In this document: piece by piece, positions 1-9,571 of the stretch
Numbering within the stretch: the first letter of the stretch is position 1
Layout of the letters: each line of letters begins with the position of its first letter
Assembly (NCBI RefSeq): GCF_003030465.1
Contig: NZ_CP028339.1
Coordinates: 1,116,001 to 1,180,000 of the forward strand
Source: Thauera aromatica K172
GTDB lineage: Bacteria; Pseudomonadota; Gammaproteobacteria; Burkholderiales; Rhodocyclaceae
Reading direction: 5' to 3'
Length of the DNA: 64,000 nt
Program-made: the position numbers and the translations under genes
The notes under the pieces: generated by a model
Told to the model about the DNA's origin: nothing
What the model saw: only the letters and a program-made list of their open reading frames with translations
Database searches by the model: none

Positions 1-352
1 CGAGTGCACGGATGTTCGACGGGTCGGCGATTGCGAGGGTGAGGCGGTTCTGACGCCGCGCCAGGGGCACGACCTGATGCTTTTGCATCAGCTTGCGATC
101 GACGGCTTCGCGGGCGAGGGCGGCGGTGTCGAAGGTGGTGATGTCGAGCAGGGGGTAGCCGAAAGTTTCGGCAGCGAAGGCGGCCATCGCCGCGCTGCTC
201 ATGAGTCCGCGCTGGGCGACTTCGCGGATGAAAGCGTTGCTGCCTTCTCCGCTGTGTGCGGAGCAGGCGAGGGCATCGGTTTCCTGCAGATGCCCGTGCT
301 GGATCAGCGCCCTGGCGAGGCCGCTCAGGGACGGTTTGGAGCTTGCCGCCAT
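1..352 (-). CDS. pilB: Type IV pilus assembly ATPase PilB, N-terminal part (runs off window)
   Basis: This is the first ~117 codons of a protein whose rest lies beyond base 1. The reading frame runs without a stop from an ATG at 352 to the window edge. The text (QHGHLQETDAL, FGYPLLDI, then KHQVVPLARR and LTLAIADPSN) is typical of the MshEN/T2SSE N-terminal domain of PilB/GspE ATPases, which power pilus extension at the inner membrane. The ATPase core with Walker motifs is not in view. The upstream CorC-like and CcsA-like genes on the same strand match the usual betaproteobacterial neighbourhood of pilB. The GspE paralogue cannot be fully excluded from this fragment. Confidence 0.85.
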   Translation of the reverse strand, partial: MAASSKPSLSGLARALIQHGHLQETDALACSAHSGEGSNAFIREVAQRGLMSSAAMAAFAAETFGYPLLDITTFDTAALAREAVDRKLMQKHQVVPLARRQNRLTLAIADPSNIRAL

Positions 353-440
353 GCCGTGCTCTCGACTCGATAGCGGGCGATGTTGCACGCCGCCCCCGGC
401 CTTGTAAAGGCCTTCGCGGGCGCGAAGGAGAAGGAGGGGC

Positions 441-1721
441 TCATCGTCCGCCGCCGTCTCCGAGCGGGCGGAACAGGCGTGCGGTGCGCACCCGGCGGTC
501 CTGGGTCTGCACGACTTCGATCGGAATTTCGGCGATCTTCATCGACACCCCGGTTTCCGGGATGTCCTGCAGATGCTCGAGGATCAGTCCGTTGAGCGTC
601 TTCGGTCCATCGGTCGGCAGGGCGAGGTCGAGCCTGCGGTTGAGTTCGCGCAGGTTGGCGCTGCCGTCGACCAGCACGCTGCCATCCTCGTTCCAGGCCA
701 GGCGGCCGGCGGCGGCGGGCATGCTGGTGGTGAATTTGCCGATCAGCTCTTCGATGATGTCTTCCAGGGTGATCAGGCCGAGGATCTCGCCGTACTCGTC
801 TACGACGAAGGCGAGGCGCTGCTGGTTTTCCTGGAAGAACTGGATCTGCGAATACAGCGGGGTGTCGGCAGGCACGTAGTATGGCTTGGCCAGCAAGCCG
901 CGGATGCGCTCGACGGAGAATCCGTCCTCGAGCGTATCGTTGAGCAGGCGGCGCTGGTGCAGCACGCCGATCACCTGTTCGCTGTCGCCGTCGTGCACGG
1001 CGAGGCGGGTGTGAAAGCTGGTGGCGATCTGGCGGCGCAGTTCGGCCTCGGTGGCGGAGAGGTCGATCGCCTCGATCGCGCCGCGCGGGGTCATCACGTC
1101 CTCGACCGTGATGCTCTCCAGATCGAACAGGTTCACCAGGATGCTGCGGTGCTTGTGCGGAATGAACTGGCCGGACTCGAGCACCATCGCACGCAGCTCT
1201 TCGACCGACAGCGCGGTGTGGTTGTCTTCCCGGGGCTGCAGCCGGAGCAGCCACAGCAGGCTGCGCGAAAATAGATTGACGAACCAGATCGCGAAGTAGA
1301 ACACCCGCAGCAGGGCCGAGAGCGGAAAGGCAAAGATCGGGGCGAGGCGATCGGCGTGGGTGGCGCCGATCACTTTCGGGGTGATCTCGGAAAATACCAG
1401 AATGGCAAAGGTGACGAGCAGGGTGGCGATTCCCAGAACCCAGCGCTCGTCACCGAAAATCTCCAGCGTAATGACGCTGACCAGGGTCGCGGCGGCGGTG
1501 TTGACCAGATTGTTGAACAGCAGGACCACGCCCAGCAGGCGGTCGGTCTTGCCCAGCAGCTCGATTGCGAGGCGGGCACCCCGATTGCCCTGGCCGGCGA
1601 GCGAACGCAGGCGGTAACGGTTCGCCGCCATCATGACCGTCTCGGACATGGAAAAGGCGCCCGAAAGTACGAGTAGCACGACCAGGGCGATGAATTGGGC
1701 CGTCAGGCTGATGTCCGGCAC
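441..1721 (-). CDS. CNNM/CorC-family membrane protein (DUF21 and CBS domains)
   Basis: The protein has 426 residues and a GTG start. Residues ~1-190 form a DUF21 membrane domain with about four hydrophobic segments and the motif SGAFSMSETVMMAANR. Residues ~200-330 hold a CBS pair (SITVEDVMTPRG; FVVDEYGEILGLITLEDI), and a CorC_HlyC domain closes the protein (~345-420). The family is linked to Mg2+/Co2+ homeostasis, but the old hemolysin C label is misleading and the substrate here is unknown. It lies 88 bp before pilB and 139 bp after the CcsA-like gene on the same strand. The length is normal for the family. Confidence 0.9.
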   Translation of the reverse strand: MPDISLTAQFIALVVLLVLSGAFSMSETVMMAANRYRLRSLAGQGNRGARLAIELLGKTDRLLGVVLLFNNLVNTAAATLVSVITLEIFGDERWVLGIATLLVTFAILVFSEITPKVIGATHADRLAPIFAFPLSALLRVFYFAIWFVNLFSRSLLWLLRLQPREDNHTALSVEELRAMVLESGQFIPHKHRSILVNLFDLESITVEDVMTPRGAIEAIDLSATEAELRRQIATSFHTRLAVHDGDSEQVIGVLHQRRLLNDTLEDGFSVERIRGLLAKPYYVPADTPLYSQIQFFQENQQRLAFVVDEYGEILGLITLEDIIEELIGKFTTSMPAAAGRLAWNEDGSVLVDGSANLRELNRRLDLALPTDGPKTLNGLILEHLQDIPETGVSMKIAEIPIEVVQTQDRRVRTARLFRPLGDGGGR

Positions 1722-1860
1722 GAGAGGCGGGGAAAGTCGCGGGGCCCCGAGTATTGGGGCGCCTCAGAACGCTGTCAACAAAGCCGGGCGGGGCAGATGC
1801 CAGCGCGATACGGCAGCTTGCGGAGACGGTTGTGGCAGGAGATGGTCAGGCAGGAGGCGC

Positions 1861-2691
1861 TCAGGAAGCGCGCTCGAGCACGACTTCGATGACGAAACGG
1901 CTGCCGAGATAGGCCAGCACGAGGGCGGTGAAGCCCGCCAGCGTCCACCGCAACGCCACCCGTCCGCGCCATCCCCAGCGCCAGCGGCCGAGCAGCAGCA
2001 CGCCGAAGAGAAACCACGAAACGAAGGCGAAGACGGTCTTGTGGTCGACCCGGAAAGGCTGGCCGAAAAGCGTCTCGGAGAACAGCACGCCGCTGGCCAG
2101 GGTGAGGGTGAGCAGCACGAAGGCGATTGCGATCAGGCGGAACAGCAGCGCTTCCATCGTCAGCAGCGGCGGAAGTCCGGCGAGCAGGCGGCTGAAGCGG
2201 GCACTGTGGAGCTGGCGTCCGGCGATCGACATCAGCATCGCGTGCAGGGCCGCCAGCGTGAACAGGCTGTAGGCCAGCATCGCGACCACGAAGTGGGCGC
2301 GAAAGGCAGGAGAGGCTGCGTTGACGAGCACATGCTCGCCAGGGAAGATCAGCGGCACCAGGCTGGCCAGCGCACCTGCAGGCATGGCGGCCGCGTGCAG
2401 GCCGTCGAGCCGGGTATAGAGCGTTTCCACCCAGTAGAAGCAGATTGCCAGCCACACCATCAGCGATACCGCAACACCGAAGCCGAAACGCATTTCGCTG
2501 CCGGGGAAGATTGCCTCGTGCAGGACATAGCCATGAGCGAGCACGGCGACGAGCAACACCAGGCGCTGTCGCCCCGACAGGCATTCCCGCGCCCCTTCCG
2601 GTGCGGCGCCGAGCAGGCAGCTGCGCCAGAACAGCACGCCCAGTCCGGCGTAAAGCGAGGCGGGAACCAGATGAAGTAGAATGGTCTGCAT
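1861..2691 (-). CDS. CcsA/YpjD-like cytochrome c assembly family membrane protein
   Basis: This 276-residue, mostly hydrophobic protein has about eight membrane segments. It carries the conserved HxxxxxR/W-rich pattern of the cytochrome c assembly (CcsA/CcmC) family, and FRVDHKTVFAFVSWFLF near residues 215-232 resembles the haem-handling loop. The frame stays open far upstream, but the ATG at 2691 (MQTILLHLVP) begins the hydrophobic protein and stops short of ffh, which starts at 2740 on the other strand. Proteins of this type beside ffh are usually annotated as YpjD or a CcsA homologue. A direct role in cytochrome c maturation is a family inference. Confidence 0.82.
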   Translation of the reverse strand: MQTILLHLVPASLYAGLGVLFWRSCLLGAAPEGARECLSGRQRLVLLVAVLAHGYVLHEAIFPGSEMRFGFGVAVSLMVWLAICFYWVETLYTRLDGLHAAAMPAGALASLVPLIFPGEHVLVNAASPAFRAHFVVAMLAYSLFTLAALHAMLMSIAGRQLHSARFSRLLAGLPPLLTMEALLFRLIAIAFVLLTLTLASGVLFSETLFGQPFRVDHKTVFAFVSWFLFGVLLLGRWRWGWRGRVALRWTLAGFTALVLAYLGSRFVIEVVLERAS

Positions 2692-2739
2692 ATGTAGCCG
2701 CAGTTTACTCCAAGTCACCGCGCCAAGGCCTTTCCGAAC

Positions 2740-4110
2740 ATGCTCGACAATCTCACCCAGCGCCTGTCCAAAGTCGTCAAAACCCTCCGCGGCCAGGCGC
2801 GCCTGACCGAAGAAAACATCCAGGAGGCGATGCGCGAGGTGCGTATGGCGCTGCTCGAGGCCGACGTCGCATTGCCGGTGGTCAAGGACTTCGTTGCCCG
2901 GGTGAAGGAAAAGGCGGTCGGTCAGGAGGTGGTCGGGTCGCTGACGCCGGGCCAGGCCCTGGTCGGGGTGGTGCATGACGAGCTGAAGGCGTTGATGGGC
3001 GGCGCGCACGAAGGTCTCGACCTGTCCACCCAGCCTCCGGCGGTGGTGCTGATGGCAGGCCTGCAGGGCGCGGGCAAGACCACCACCACCGGCAAGCTCG
3101 CCAAACTGCTGCACGAGCAGCAGAAGAAAAAAGTCCTGGTGGTGTCGGTCGACGTCTATCGCCCGGCGGCGATCGAGCAGCTGAAGACGGTGGCGGCGCA
3201 GGCCGGCGTCGGCTTCTTCCCCTCGTCGGTGGACCAGAAGCCGGTCGATATCGCGCTCGCCGCACTCGACTACGCGCGTAAGCACCACATCGACGTGCTG
3301 CTCGTGGACACCGCCGGCCGCCTCGCGGTGGATGCGGCGATGATGGCCGAGATCAAGGATCTGCACGCCGCGGTCAAGCCGATCGAAACCCTGTTCGTGG
3401 TCGATGCGATGCTCGGCCAGGATGCGGTCAACACCGCGCGCGCCTTCAACGAGGCGCTGCCGCTCACCGGTGTGGTGCTGACCAAGCTCGACGGCGATGC
3501 GCGTGGCGGTGCGGCGCTGTCGGTGCGCCACGTCACCGGCAAGCCGCTCAAGTTCGCCGGCGTCGGTGAGAAGCTTTCCGGGCTCGAGCCCTTCCACCCC
3601 GACCGGATGGCCAGCCGCATCCTCGGGATGGGCGACATCCTCGGCCTGGTCGAGGAGGCGCGCCGCGGAGTCGACGAGGAGAAAGCCCGCGTCTTTGCAC
3701 AGAAGTTGAAGAGCGGCAAGGGCTTCGATCTCAACGACTTCAAAGAGCAGATCGCCCAGATGCGCAAGATGGGCGGGCTGGCGTCGATGATGGACAAGCT
3801 GCCGGCGCAGTTCGCCCAGGCCGCCGGCAAGCTCCAGGGGGGCGCCGAGGAAAAGGCCATCTCCCGCATCGAGGGCATCATCAACTCGATGACGCCGCTC
3901 GAGCGCGCCAAGCCGGAGGTGCTCAAGGCCAGCCGCAAGCGCCGCATCGCCGCCGGTTCCGGGGTCACGGTGCAGGAGGTCAATCGCCTGCTCAACCAGT
4001 TCGAGCAGACGCAGAAGGTCATGAAGCAGTTCTCCAAGGGCGGCATGCAGAAAATGATGCGCGCGATGAAGGGCATGATCCCGGGCGGCCTGCCGGGTAT
4101 GCCCCGGTGA
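2740..4110 (+). CDS. ffh: Signal recognition particle GTPase Ffh (SRP54)
   Basis: This 456-residue GTPase pairs with 4.5S RNA and FtsY to target nascent membrane proteins to the inner membrane. The N domain (1-~90) is followed by the G domain, with the P-loop GLQGAGKTT at 107-115, DTAGR at 190-194 and TKLDGDARGG at 248-257. A methionine-rich M domain (~325-456) ends in KGGMQKMMRAMKGMIPGG. All GTPase motifs are intact and the length is standard. It is divergent from the CcsA-like gene and 10 bp ahead of the next gene. Confidence 0.98.
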   Translation: MLDNLTQRLSKVVKTLRGQARLTEENIQEAMREVRMALLEADVALPVVKDFVARVKEKAVGQEVVGSLTPGQALVGVVHDELKALMGGAHEGLDLSTQPPAVVLMAGLQGAGKTTTTGKLAKLLHEQQKKKVLVVSVDVYRPAAIEQLKTVAAQAGVGFFPSSVDQKPVDIALAALDYARKHHIDVLLVDTAGRLAVDAAMMAEIKDLHAAVKPIETLFVVDAMLGQDAVNTARAFNEALPLTGVVLTKLDGDARGGAALSVRHVTGKPLKFAGVGEKLSGLEPFHPDRMASRILGMGDILGLVEEARRGVDEEKARVFAQKLKSGKGFDLNDFKEQIAQMRKMGGLASMMDKLPAQFAQAAGKLQGGAEEKAISRIEGIINSMTPLERAKPEVLKASRKRRIAAGSGVTVQEVNRLLNQFEQTQKVMKQFSKGGMQKMMRAMKGMIPGGLPGMPR

Positions 4111-4120
4111 TGGGAGGCAG

Positions 4121-4903
4121 GTGGTCGTGAAGGAGATTCTCGTTGCCTTCGGTCGCGCCGGCCGCAGTTTGCTGCGGCGCGACATCTTCTGGCACCTGCT
4201 GTGGCCGGGTGTGGTTGCGATGCTGGTGTGGACGGTGGTTGCGGTGCTGGCGTGGACGCCGGTCACCGAGGGCCTGTTCGCCTGGGTGAACGGCTGGTCC
4301 TTCGTTGGCGGCTGGCTGTCGGCTTCGGATGCGGCGGCGGTGACGATGCTGGTGCTGATCAAGATCGCCGTCGCCTTGCTGGTGGTGCCCCTGGTCTATG
4401 TGACCGCGGCCTTGCTGGTGGCCACCGTTGCCTTGCCGCTGATGCTGGAGCGGATCGGGCGCACCGACTACGCCGAACTCGAACAGCGCCGCGGCGGCTC
4501 CAACTTCGGCAGCGCGTGGAATTCGGTCGTCGCCGGCCTGCTGTTCCTGCTCGCGCTGCTGGTGTCGCTGCCGCTGTGGCTGATCCCCGGCGTCGGTCTG
4601 CTCGCCTCGGTGGTACTCACCGGCTGGCTCAACCAGCGCGCGTTCGGCTACGACGCGCTGATGCTGCACGCCGACAAGGATGAACTCCAGCGCCTGCGCG
4701 GCGACCGCAGGCCGCAGATGCTGCTGCTCGGCGGCGGCTCCGCGCTGCTGGCCTACGTTCCCTTCGTCAACCTGGTGGCGCCGGCCTATGCCGGTCTCGC
4801 TTTCGTGCATTACCTGCTCGAGGCCCTGCGCCGCCACCGCCTGCAGCACGGCATCAGCGTGCTCGATGCCGCTCCCGCCCCCCTCCCGCGGAAGATTTCA
4901 TGA
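4121..4903 (+). CDS. EI24/CysZ-like multi-spanning membrane protein
   Basis: The predicted protein has 260 residues with a GTG start preceded by GGGAGGC. It has four to five hydrophobic segments, including two long ones at ~25-50 and ~75-110 and a pair at ~145-175. The motifs PLVYVTAALLVATVALPLML and WLNQRAFGYDALMLHAD match the EI24 domain (Pfam EI24, formerly DUF540), which also covers the sulfate-related protein CysZ. There is no cysteine-synthesis gene nearby, so a sulfate role is not supported here. It overlaps the next gene by 4 bp (ATGA), which suggests translational coupling. Confidence 0.75.
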   Translation: MVVKEILVAFGRAGRSLLRRDIFWHLLWPGVVAMLVWTVVAVLAWTPVTEGLFAWVNGWSFVGGWLSASDAAAVTMLVLIKIAVALLVVPLVYVTAALLVATVALPLMLERIGRTDYAELEQRRGGSNFGSAWNSVVAGLLFLLALLVSLPLWLIPGVGLLASVVLTGWLNQRAFGYDALMLHADKDELQRLRGDRRPQMLLLGGGSALLAYVPFVNLVAPAYAGLAFVHYLLEALRRHRLQHGISVLDAAPAPLPRKIS

Positions 4904-5649
4904 ACTTCGGTGCCCTGATCATCGGCGACGAGATCCTTTCCGGCCGCCGCAGCGACAAGCATCTGTCCCGCCTCATCGAGCTGCTCGCTGCGCGCGGGCT
5001 GAAGCTGGCGTGGGCGCGCTACGCCGGTGACGACCCCGTCCGCCTGTGCGAGACTTTGCGCCAGACGTTCGCCAGCGGCGACGTGGTGTTCAGCTTCGGC
5101 GGCATCGGCGCGACGCCGGACGATTGCACGCGTGCCGCGGCGGCGGCCGCGCTCGGCCTGGAACTGGCCCTCCATCCCGCGGCCGAAGCCGAGATCCGTG
5201 CCCGCTTCGGTGACGAGACTACGCCCGAGCGCCTGCAGATGGGCGTGTATCCGGTGGGCAGCGACATCATCCCCAACGGCTACAACCGCATCCCCGGCTT
5301 TTCCATCCGGCAGCACTATTTCGTGCCCGGCTTTCCGGTCATGGCCTGGCCGATGGTGGAGTGGGTGCTGGACACGAAATATGCCCAGCTCCACCACGCC
5401 GAAGACTATGTCGAACAGGCACTGACGGTGTGGGACGTCTACGAAGGCCAGCTCATCGGCCTGATGCGCGAGGTCAGCGACGACTTTCCCGAGGCCACCC
5501 TCTTCAGCCTGCCCACATTGGCCGAAGAAGGACGGCGGCGCTCACTGGAACTGGGCATGAAAGGGCCGGCGGCCGCTGTCGCCGCGGCGATGGCGCGGAT
5601 CCGGGAGACACTTTCGGCGCGCGGGCTGGAGTGGCAGGACAAGCGTTGA
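4900..5649 (+). CDS. Molybdopterin-binding domain protein (CinA N-terminal/MoaB-MogA type)
   Basis: The 249-residue protein opens with [20 protein letters not shown], the MoCF_biosynth signature also seen at the start of Cin[24 protein letters not shown] (~65-87) is the phosphate-binding glycine-rich stretch of the fold. It lacks the C-terminal nicotinamide-nucleotide amidase domain of full CinA and has its own ~80-residue tail. Such stand-alone proteins are usually labelled competence/damage-inducible protein A or molybdopterin-binding protein, and no activity can be assigned from the sequence. The start overlaps the upstream stop in ATGA. Confidence 0.8.
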   Translation: MNFGALIIGDEILSGRRSDKHLSRLIELLAARGLKLAWARYAGDDPVRLCETLRQTFASGDVVFSFGGIGATPDDCTRAAAAAALGLELALHPAAEAEIRARFGDETTPERLQMGVYPVGSDIIPNGYNRIPGFSIRQHYFVPGFPVMAWPMVEWVLDTKYAQLHHAEDYVEQALTVWDVYEGQLIGLMREVSDDFPEATLFSLPTLAEEGRRRSLELGMKGPAAAVAAAMARIRETLSARGLEWQDKR

Positions 5650-6425
5650 ACGTGCGCCGGGAACGGAAAAAAGGCGAGGCGGTGGAGCTGCCGCACGCGA
5701 TGGTGATCGACGGCACGGCGGTGGACCTGGTGCTGCGTCGTTCGGCGCGCCGTTCCTTCGCCCTGCAGATCGACCATCGCGGCGCGCGCGTGGCGGTGCC
5801 GCTGCGCACTTCGCTGCAGGAGATCGAGCGTTTCGTCCACAGCCACGGGCGCTGGCTGCTCGATCGGCTGAAGGCGAGCGCGGAGGCGGCACGGGCACCG
5901 GTGCTGGAAGTCGCGGACGGGGTGCAGCTGCCGCTGTTCGGGTGTCCGCTCAGGCTGCGCCTGCGCGAAGGCGGCAGAACGCAGTGGCGGGCGGCGCTCG
6001 ACGGTGGGGAAGAACTCGTGCTCCCGCTTGGGGGCGATCCATCGCGTGCGCTGCTGCGCGCGCTCCAGGCCCGGGCGCTGCCCTGGTATCGCGGGCGGGT
6101 GGCGGAGTATTGCCATCGCCTCGGCCTGAAGCAGCCACCGGTGCGATTGTCGAACGCGGTGACGCGCTGGGGCAGTTGCAGCAGCCGCTCGGGGATACGC
6201 CTGCACTGGCGACTCATTCACCTGCAGCCGGGGCTGATCGATTACGTGGTGGCCCACGAAGTGGCGCATCTGATCGAGATGAATCATTCCCCGCGCTTCT
6301 GGGCCGTGGTGGAAGACGTCTATCCGAACTGGCGCGCAGCGCGTTCGGCGCTGCGCGCGGTCGCGCCGACCCTGCCGGTGATCGGGGCGCGCAGCGCACC
6401 GGGCCGCGGCGCGGCGGCAGGCTGA
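5646..6425 (+). CDS. YgjP-like (DUF45) zinc metallopeptidase
   Basis: This ~259-residue protein carries the zinc-protease motif HEVAH in the context [19 protein letters not shown] near the C-terminus, followed by YPNWRAAR. That layout is typical of the M48-related YgjP/SprT-like family, with RWGSCSS just upstream. The start is uncertain: TTG at 5646 overlaps the previous stop, GTG at 5652 is possible, and the first ATG is at 5700. In all cases the catalytic part is complete. The family's cellular substrate is not established. Confidence 0.85.
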   Translation: MNVRRERKKGEAVELPHAMVIDGTAVDLVLRRSARRSFALQIDHRGARVAVPLRTSLQEIERFVHSHGRWLLDRLKASAEAARAPVLEVADGVQLPLFGCPLRLRLREGGRTQWRAALDGGEELVLPLGGDPSRALLRALQARALPWYRGRVAEYCHRLGLKQPPVRLSNAVTRWGSCSSRSGIRLHWRLIHLQPGLIDYVVAHEVAHLIEMNHSPRFWAVVEDVYPNWRAARSALRAVAPTLPVIGARSAPGRGAAAG

Positions 6426-6490
6426 GCCGGTCCGCGCTGCCGCCCGTCCTCCGCCATCCTTCTTTCCATCCTCCGACCAAGGAGAATTTC

Positions 6491-6877
6491 ATGCGGATTC
6501 TGCACACGATGCTGCGCGTCGGCGATCTGGAGCGTTCCCTCGCGTTCTATACCGAAGTCCTGGGAATGCGTCTGCTGCGTCGCCAGGACTACCCGGACGG
6601 CAGGTTCACGCTGGCCTTCGTCGGTTACCAGGACGAACAGGACGCAGCGGTGCTCGAATTGACGTACAACTGGGGCGTGGATGCCTATGAGGCGGGTAAC
6701 GCCTACGGCCATATCGCGCTCGAAGTGCCCGATGCGAAGAAGGCCTGCGACGAGATCCGCGCCCGCGGCGGCAAGGTGGTGCGTGAAGCCGGGCCGATGA
6801 AGCACGGTTCGACCGTGATCGCGTTCGTCGAAGACCCCGACGGCTACAAGGTGGAGTTGATCGAGCGCCGGGACTGA
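6491..6877 (+). CDS. gloA: Lactoylglutathione lyase (glyoxalase I)
   Basis: At 128 residues this is the standard length for bacterial glyoxalase I, which converts the methylglyoxal-glutathione hemithioacetal into S-lactoylglutathione in the cytoplasm. [28 protein letters not shown] and YGHIALEV show the paired VOC modules. Probable metal ligands are the N-terminal His5, the Glu of LELTYNWG, the His of YGHIALEV and the Glu of YKVELIE. The ATG at 6491 follows AAGGAGAA with good spacing. The gene stands between the YgjP-like gene and a convergent HD-GYP gene. Confidence 0.96.
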   Translation: MRILHTMLRVGDLERSLAFYTEVLGMRLLRRQDYPDGRFTLAFVGYQDEQDAAVLELTYNWGVDAYEAGNAYGHIALEVPDAKKACDEIRARGGKVVREAGPMKHGSTVIAFVEDPDGYKVELIERRD

Positions 6878-6894
6878 ACTCCGGCGCTGCGCGC

Positions 6895-7974
6895 TCACAT
6901 CGGTGTGGCGGCCGTTCGCGCGTTCCCGTGCGCTGGCGCTGGAGTGTCACGAAAGCGTGCGTGGATGGCGAGCACCTCATTCCAGCGGTGGAGGAAGGCA
7001 TCCACGCAGCGGCGGTCGAAGTGGCTGCCGCAGCCGGCGCGCAGGAGTGCGATGGCGCGTGAGAACCGCCATGCTGGTTTGTACGGGCGTGCCGAAGTGA
7101 GCGCATCGAAGACGTCGGCCACCGCGACGATGCGCCCGGCGAGGGGAATCGCCTCGCCGGAGAGCCCTTGCGGGTAGCCGCTGCCGTCGAGCTTTTCGTG
7201 GTGCGACAGGGCGATGGTCGCCCCCAGGCGGAGAATGCTGGAGGAGGAGTCCTTCAGGATGTCGTAGCCAATGCGGGGATGGCGCTTCATGATGGCGAAT
7301 TCATTCTCGGTGAGCTTCCCGGCCTTGAGCAGGATGTCGTCCGGGATACCGAGCTTGCCGACGTCGTGCATCGGCGCGGCCATCAGCATGGTTTCGGCGA
7401 ACTCTTCAGGATAGCCCAGGGCGCGTGCGATCAGCGCCGAATAGTGTGACATGCGCTGGATGTGGGCACCGGTTTCCGGATCGCGGAATTCAGCCGCGCG
7501 CGCCAGCCGGGTGATTGTTTCACGCTCGCGCTCGAGGATTTCGGTGGTGGCGCGGCGCACTTCGGCCGCCAGGCTGGCCGTACGCTGGCGGGTTGCGAGG
7601 TGGGCGCCGCGCAGTTTCAGCATGTTGCGCACCCGCGGCTCGAACTCGTGGGTGTCGAAGGGTTTGGTCAGGAAATCGTTGGCGCCGCATTCAAGCGCCT
7701 GGTAGCGCACCCGGCGATCGTCGCTGGCGGTCACCATCAGGATCGGAAGATCGTCGCTGTCGCGGCGGGCGCGGAGATGGCGGATGAATTCCAGTCCGTC
7801 TATCTCGGGCATCCTGTAGTCCACGATGACGAGGTCGGGGTCGTTGGCGTCGCACCATGCCAGCCCCTGGAGCGCGCGCTCGAACGCCACCGGGGTCGCG
7901 CCGGGCAAGCGGCCGACGAGCCGGGCCATCAGCGTGAGGTTGAGCGGCGAGTCATCGACGATGACGACGTTCAT
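6895..7974 (-). CDS. Response regulator with HD-GYP cyclic-di-GMP phosphodiesterase domain
   Basis: The 359-residue protein is a REC plus HD-GYP fusion. The receiver domain (1-~118) has Asp7/Asp8, the phospho-acceptor Asp52 in VIVDYRMPE, and Lys104. The HD-GYP domain has the HD pair at 203-204 in MHDVGKLGIPDDIL, HHEKLDGSGYP at 258-268 and DVFDALTSARPYK at ~288-300. These residues predict an active c-di-GMP (or pGpG) hydrolase controlled by phosphorylation. No sensor kinase is adjacent, so the partner is unknown. The start at 7974 gives a clean receiver N-terminus, although the frame stays open upstream. Confidence 0.93.
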   Translation of the reverse strand: MNVVIVDDSPLNLTLMARLVGRLPGATPVAFERALQGLAWCDANDPDLVIVDYRMPEIDGLEFIRHLRARRDSDDLPILMVTASDDRRVRYQALECGANDFLTKPFDTHEFEPRVRNMLKLRGAHLATRQRTASLAAEVRRATTEILERERETITRLARAAEFRDPETGAHIQRMSHYSALIARALGYPEEFAETMLMAAPMHDVGKLGIPDDILLKAGKLTENEFAIMKRHPRIGYDILKDSSSSILRLGATIALSHHEKLDGSGYPQGLSGEAIPLAGRIVAVADVFDALTSARPYKPAWRFSRAIALLRAGCGSHFDRRCVDAFLHRWNEVLAIHARFRDTPAPAHGNARTAATPM

Positions 7975-8052
7975 CGGTTGACCGGGCGGGATCGAAACGC
8001 CGTCATCGTGACCCCGACGAATGCCGGGGGCGAGGAAATAAGTCGCGGAGCA

Positions 8053-8085
8053 GAAAAGAAAAATGGCGCCGTTTTGCGGCGCCAT
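8053..8085 (-). terminator. Rho-independent terminator after the nitronate monooxygenase-like gene
   Basis: Arms ATGGCGCCG (8063-8071) and CGGCGCCAT (8077-8085) enclose a 5-nt loop. On the minus strand the hairpin is followed by a T-rich run (TTTTTCTTTT, 8062-8053). It lies 8 bp beyond the stop at 8093, so it should end that transcript before the HD-GYP gene. Confidence 0.85.
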
Positions 8086-8092
8086 CCCATGC

Positions 8093-9337
8093 TCAGTCGG
8101 GGAGCGCGACCTTGTTGTCGGCGCTGAACTGGTAATCGTGGAACACGTGCTCGGCGCTCAGGATGCGATAGTCGCCGTTGTCGTCGCGGCGCGAAGTGTC
8201 CTTCAGGCGGTAGGTGTAGTGACCGCAGGTCCAGCAGTCGAAGTTGCGCATGTGGGTGCACAGGCAGGTCTTGTCCCGCACCTTCACTTTCTTCGCGTCC
8301 GGATGCGCCGCCACTTCGCGGTTGTAGGCATCGATGTACTGGCAGTTGCCGTGCGAGTCGAGCAGGTAGCCAAAAGCCTCGCAGTTGGGGCGGATTCCGC
8401 TGCCGATCGCCGGGCTGCTCTTGAGCATGCGCATCGGGTAACCGGTGGGGGAGATCTGGTTGACCTCGATCTCGCTTTCGCTGGCCTTGAAATAATGCTG
8501 CTTGACGTCGTCGGGCAGGCCGCATTCCTGGGTGACGGTGAAACGCGTCGCCACCTGCACCGCAGCGGCGCCGGCCTCGAGGAAAGCGACCGCATCGCTT
8601 CCGGTGAAGATGCCGCCGGCCGGAATCAGCGGAATGTCGAGCTGCTGCTCGCGCATCCAGTCGCGGATCTCGGCGACGATGGTGGCGAGGTCGTACTGCG
8701 CCCAGTCCATGCCAAAGCCCAGATGGCCGCCGGCGAGCGGACCTTCGATCACGACGAAATCGGGCAGGCGGCCGGTGCGCGCGCTTTTCTTCAGGAACAG
8801 CTGCAGCGCGCGCAGCGAGGAGACGATGATGCCGAGCTTGACGTCATGGAAGCGGGGATGATCCTCGATCAGCGCGAACGAGCCGAGGTGCAGGCCGGCC
8901 GCCAGGGTGATGCCGTCGATACCATGGTCCATCGCGGTCCGCAGGCGTACCCGGAGGGTGTCCCGCGGACTGTTCATCGTCAGCTTTTCCATGCAGTTGA
9001 TGAACACCAGGCCCGGCCCGCGCTTGGCTTCCATCGTGCGCCCGACATGGGTCGCGGTGGCCTCGGCGATCAGGCCGAGGTCGAACTGCACCACCGATTT
9101 GTCGGTGTTGGCGACGTTGAACTTGTATTGCTGGAGCTTGTTCTTGACGTACTTGGTGTTGTAACGGCGGTCCGAAACCGTGGGCAGCATCGCGTCGGAG
9201 ATGTGACCGACCCCGCCCAGACGGGCGGCCTCCAGGGCAAGATCGGCGGTCGAGATATCGACTCCCATCCCTCCTACCATGATCGGTACCAGTTCCTGCG
9301 AGCCCAGCCGCAGGCGAAAATCATCCACGCGCTTCAT
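8093..9337 (-). CDS. Nitronate monooxygenase-like FMN oxidoreductase with cysteine-rich C-terminal tail
   Basis: The 414-residue TIM-barrel flavoprotein is of the NMO/2-nitropropane dioxygenase family. Visible signatures are VPIMVGGMGVDIS at the N-terminus, VVIEGPLAGGHLGF near residue 195 and IPAGGIFTGSDAVAFLEAGAAAVQVATRF near 240-268. Such enzymes oxidise nitronates with FMN, but many relatives are of unknown use. The last ~70 residues go beyond the barrel and hold CLCTHMRNFDCWTCGHYTYRL, a CxC-x7-CxxC cluster that could bind metal or an Fe-S centre. The gene is single, ends in its own terminator and is divergent from the tmRNA. Confidence 0.85.
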   Translation of the reverse strand: MKRVDDFRLRLGSQELVPIMVGGMGVDISTADLALEAARLGGVGHISDAMLPTVSDRRYNTKYVKNKLQQYKFNVANTDKSVVQFDLGLIAEATATHVGRTMEAKRGPGLVFINCMEKLTMNSPRDTLRVRLRTAMDHGIDGITLAAGLHLGSFALIEDHPRFHDVKLGIIVSSLRALQLFLKKSARTGRLPDFVVIEGPLAGGHLGFGMDWAQYDLATIVAEIRDWMREQQLDIPLIPAGGIFTGSDAVAFLEAGAAAVQVATRFTVTQECGLPDDVKQHYFKASESEIEVNQISPTGYPMRMLKSSPAIGSGIRPNCEAFGYLLDSHGNCQYIDAYNREVAAHPDAKKVKVRDKTCLCTHMRNFDCWTCGHYTYRLKDTSRRDDNGDYRILSAEHVFHDYQFSADNKVALPD

Positions 9338-9571
9338 TGATTCAGTGTCCGTTGTATCGGCAGTGCGGCATTATCACCCGAGTCAGGGTTCCGGCCCAGC
9401 CCCGCAGCACATCGGGCATGTCCGGCATGCCATCCGGCCCGCCCGCGGGCCCGTCCGGCAGCGCCCGATGGCAGCCCCCGGCGAGGGCACGGCGAGGGCA
9501 CGGCGAGCGCCTGCGGCCCCGCCGGCGAGAACATTGCTTACAACTGCGCCGGGGTCCGGCGCGCGTAGAGG

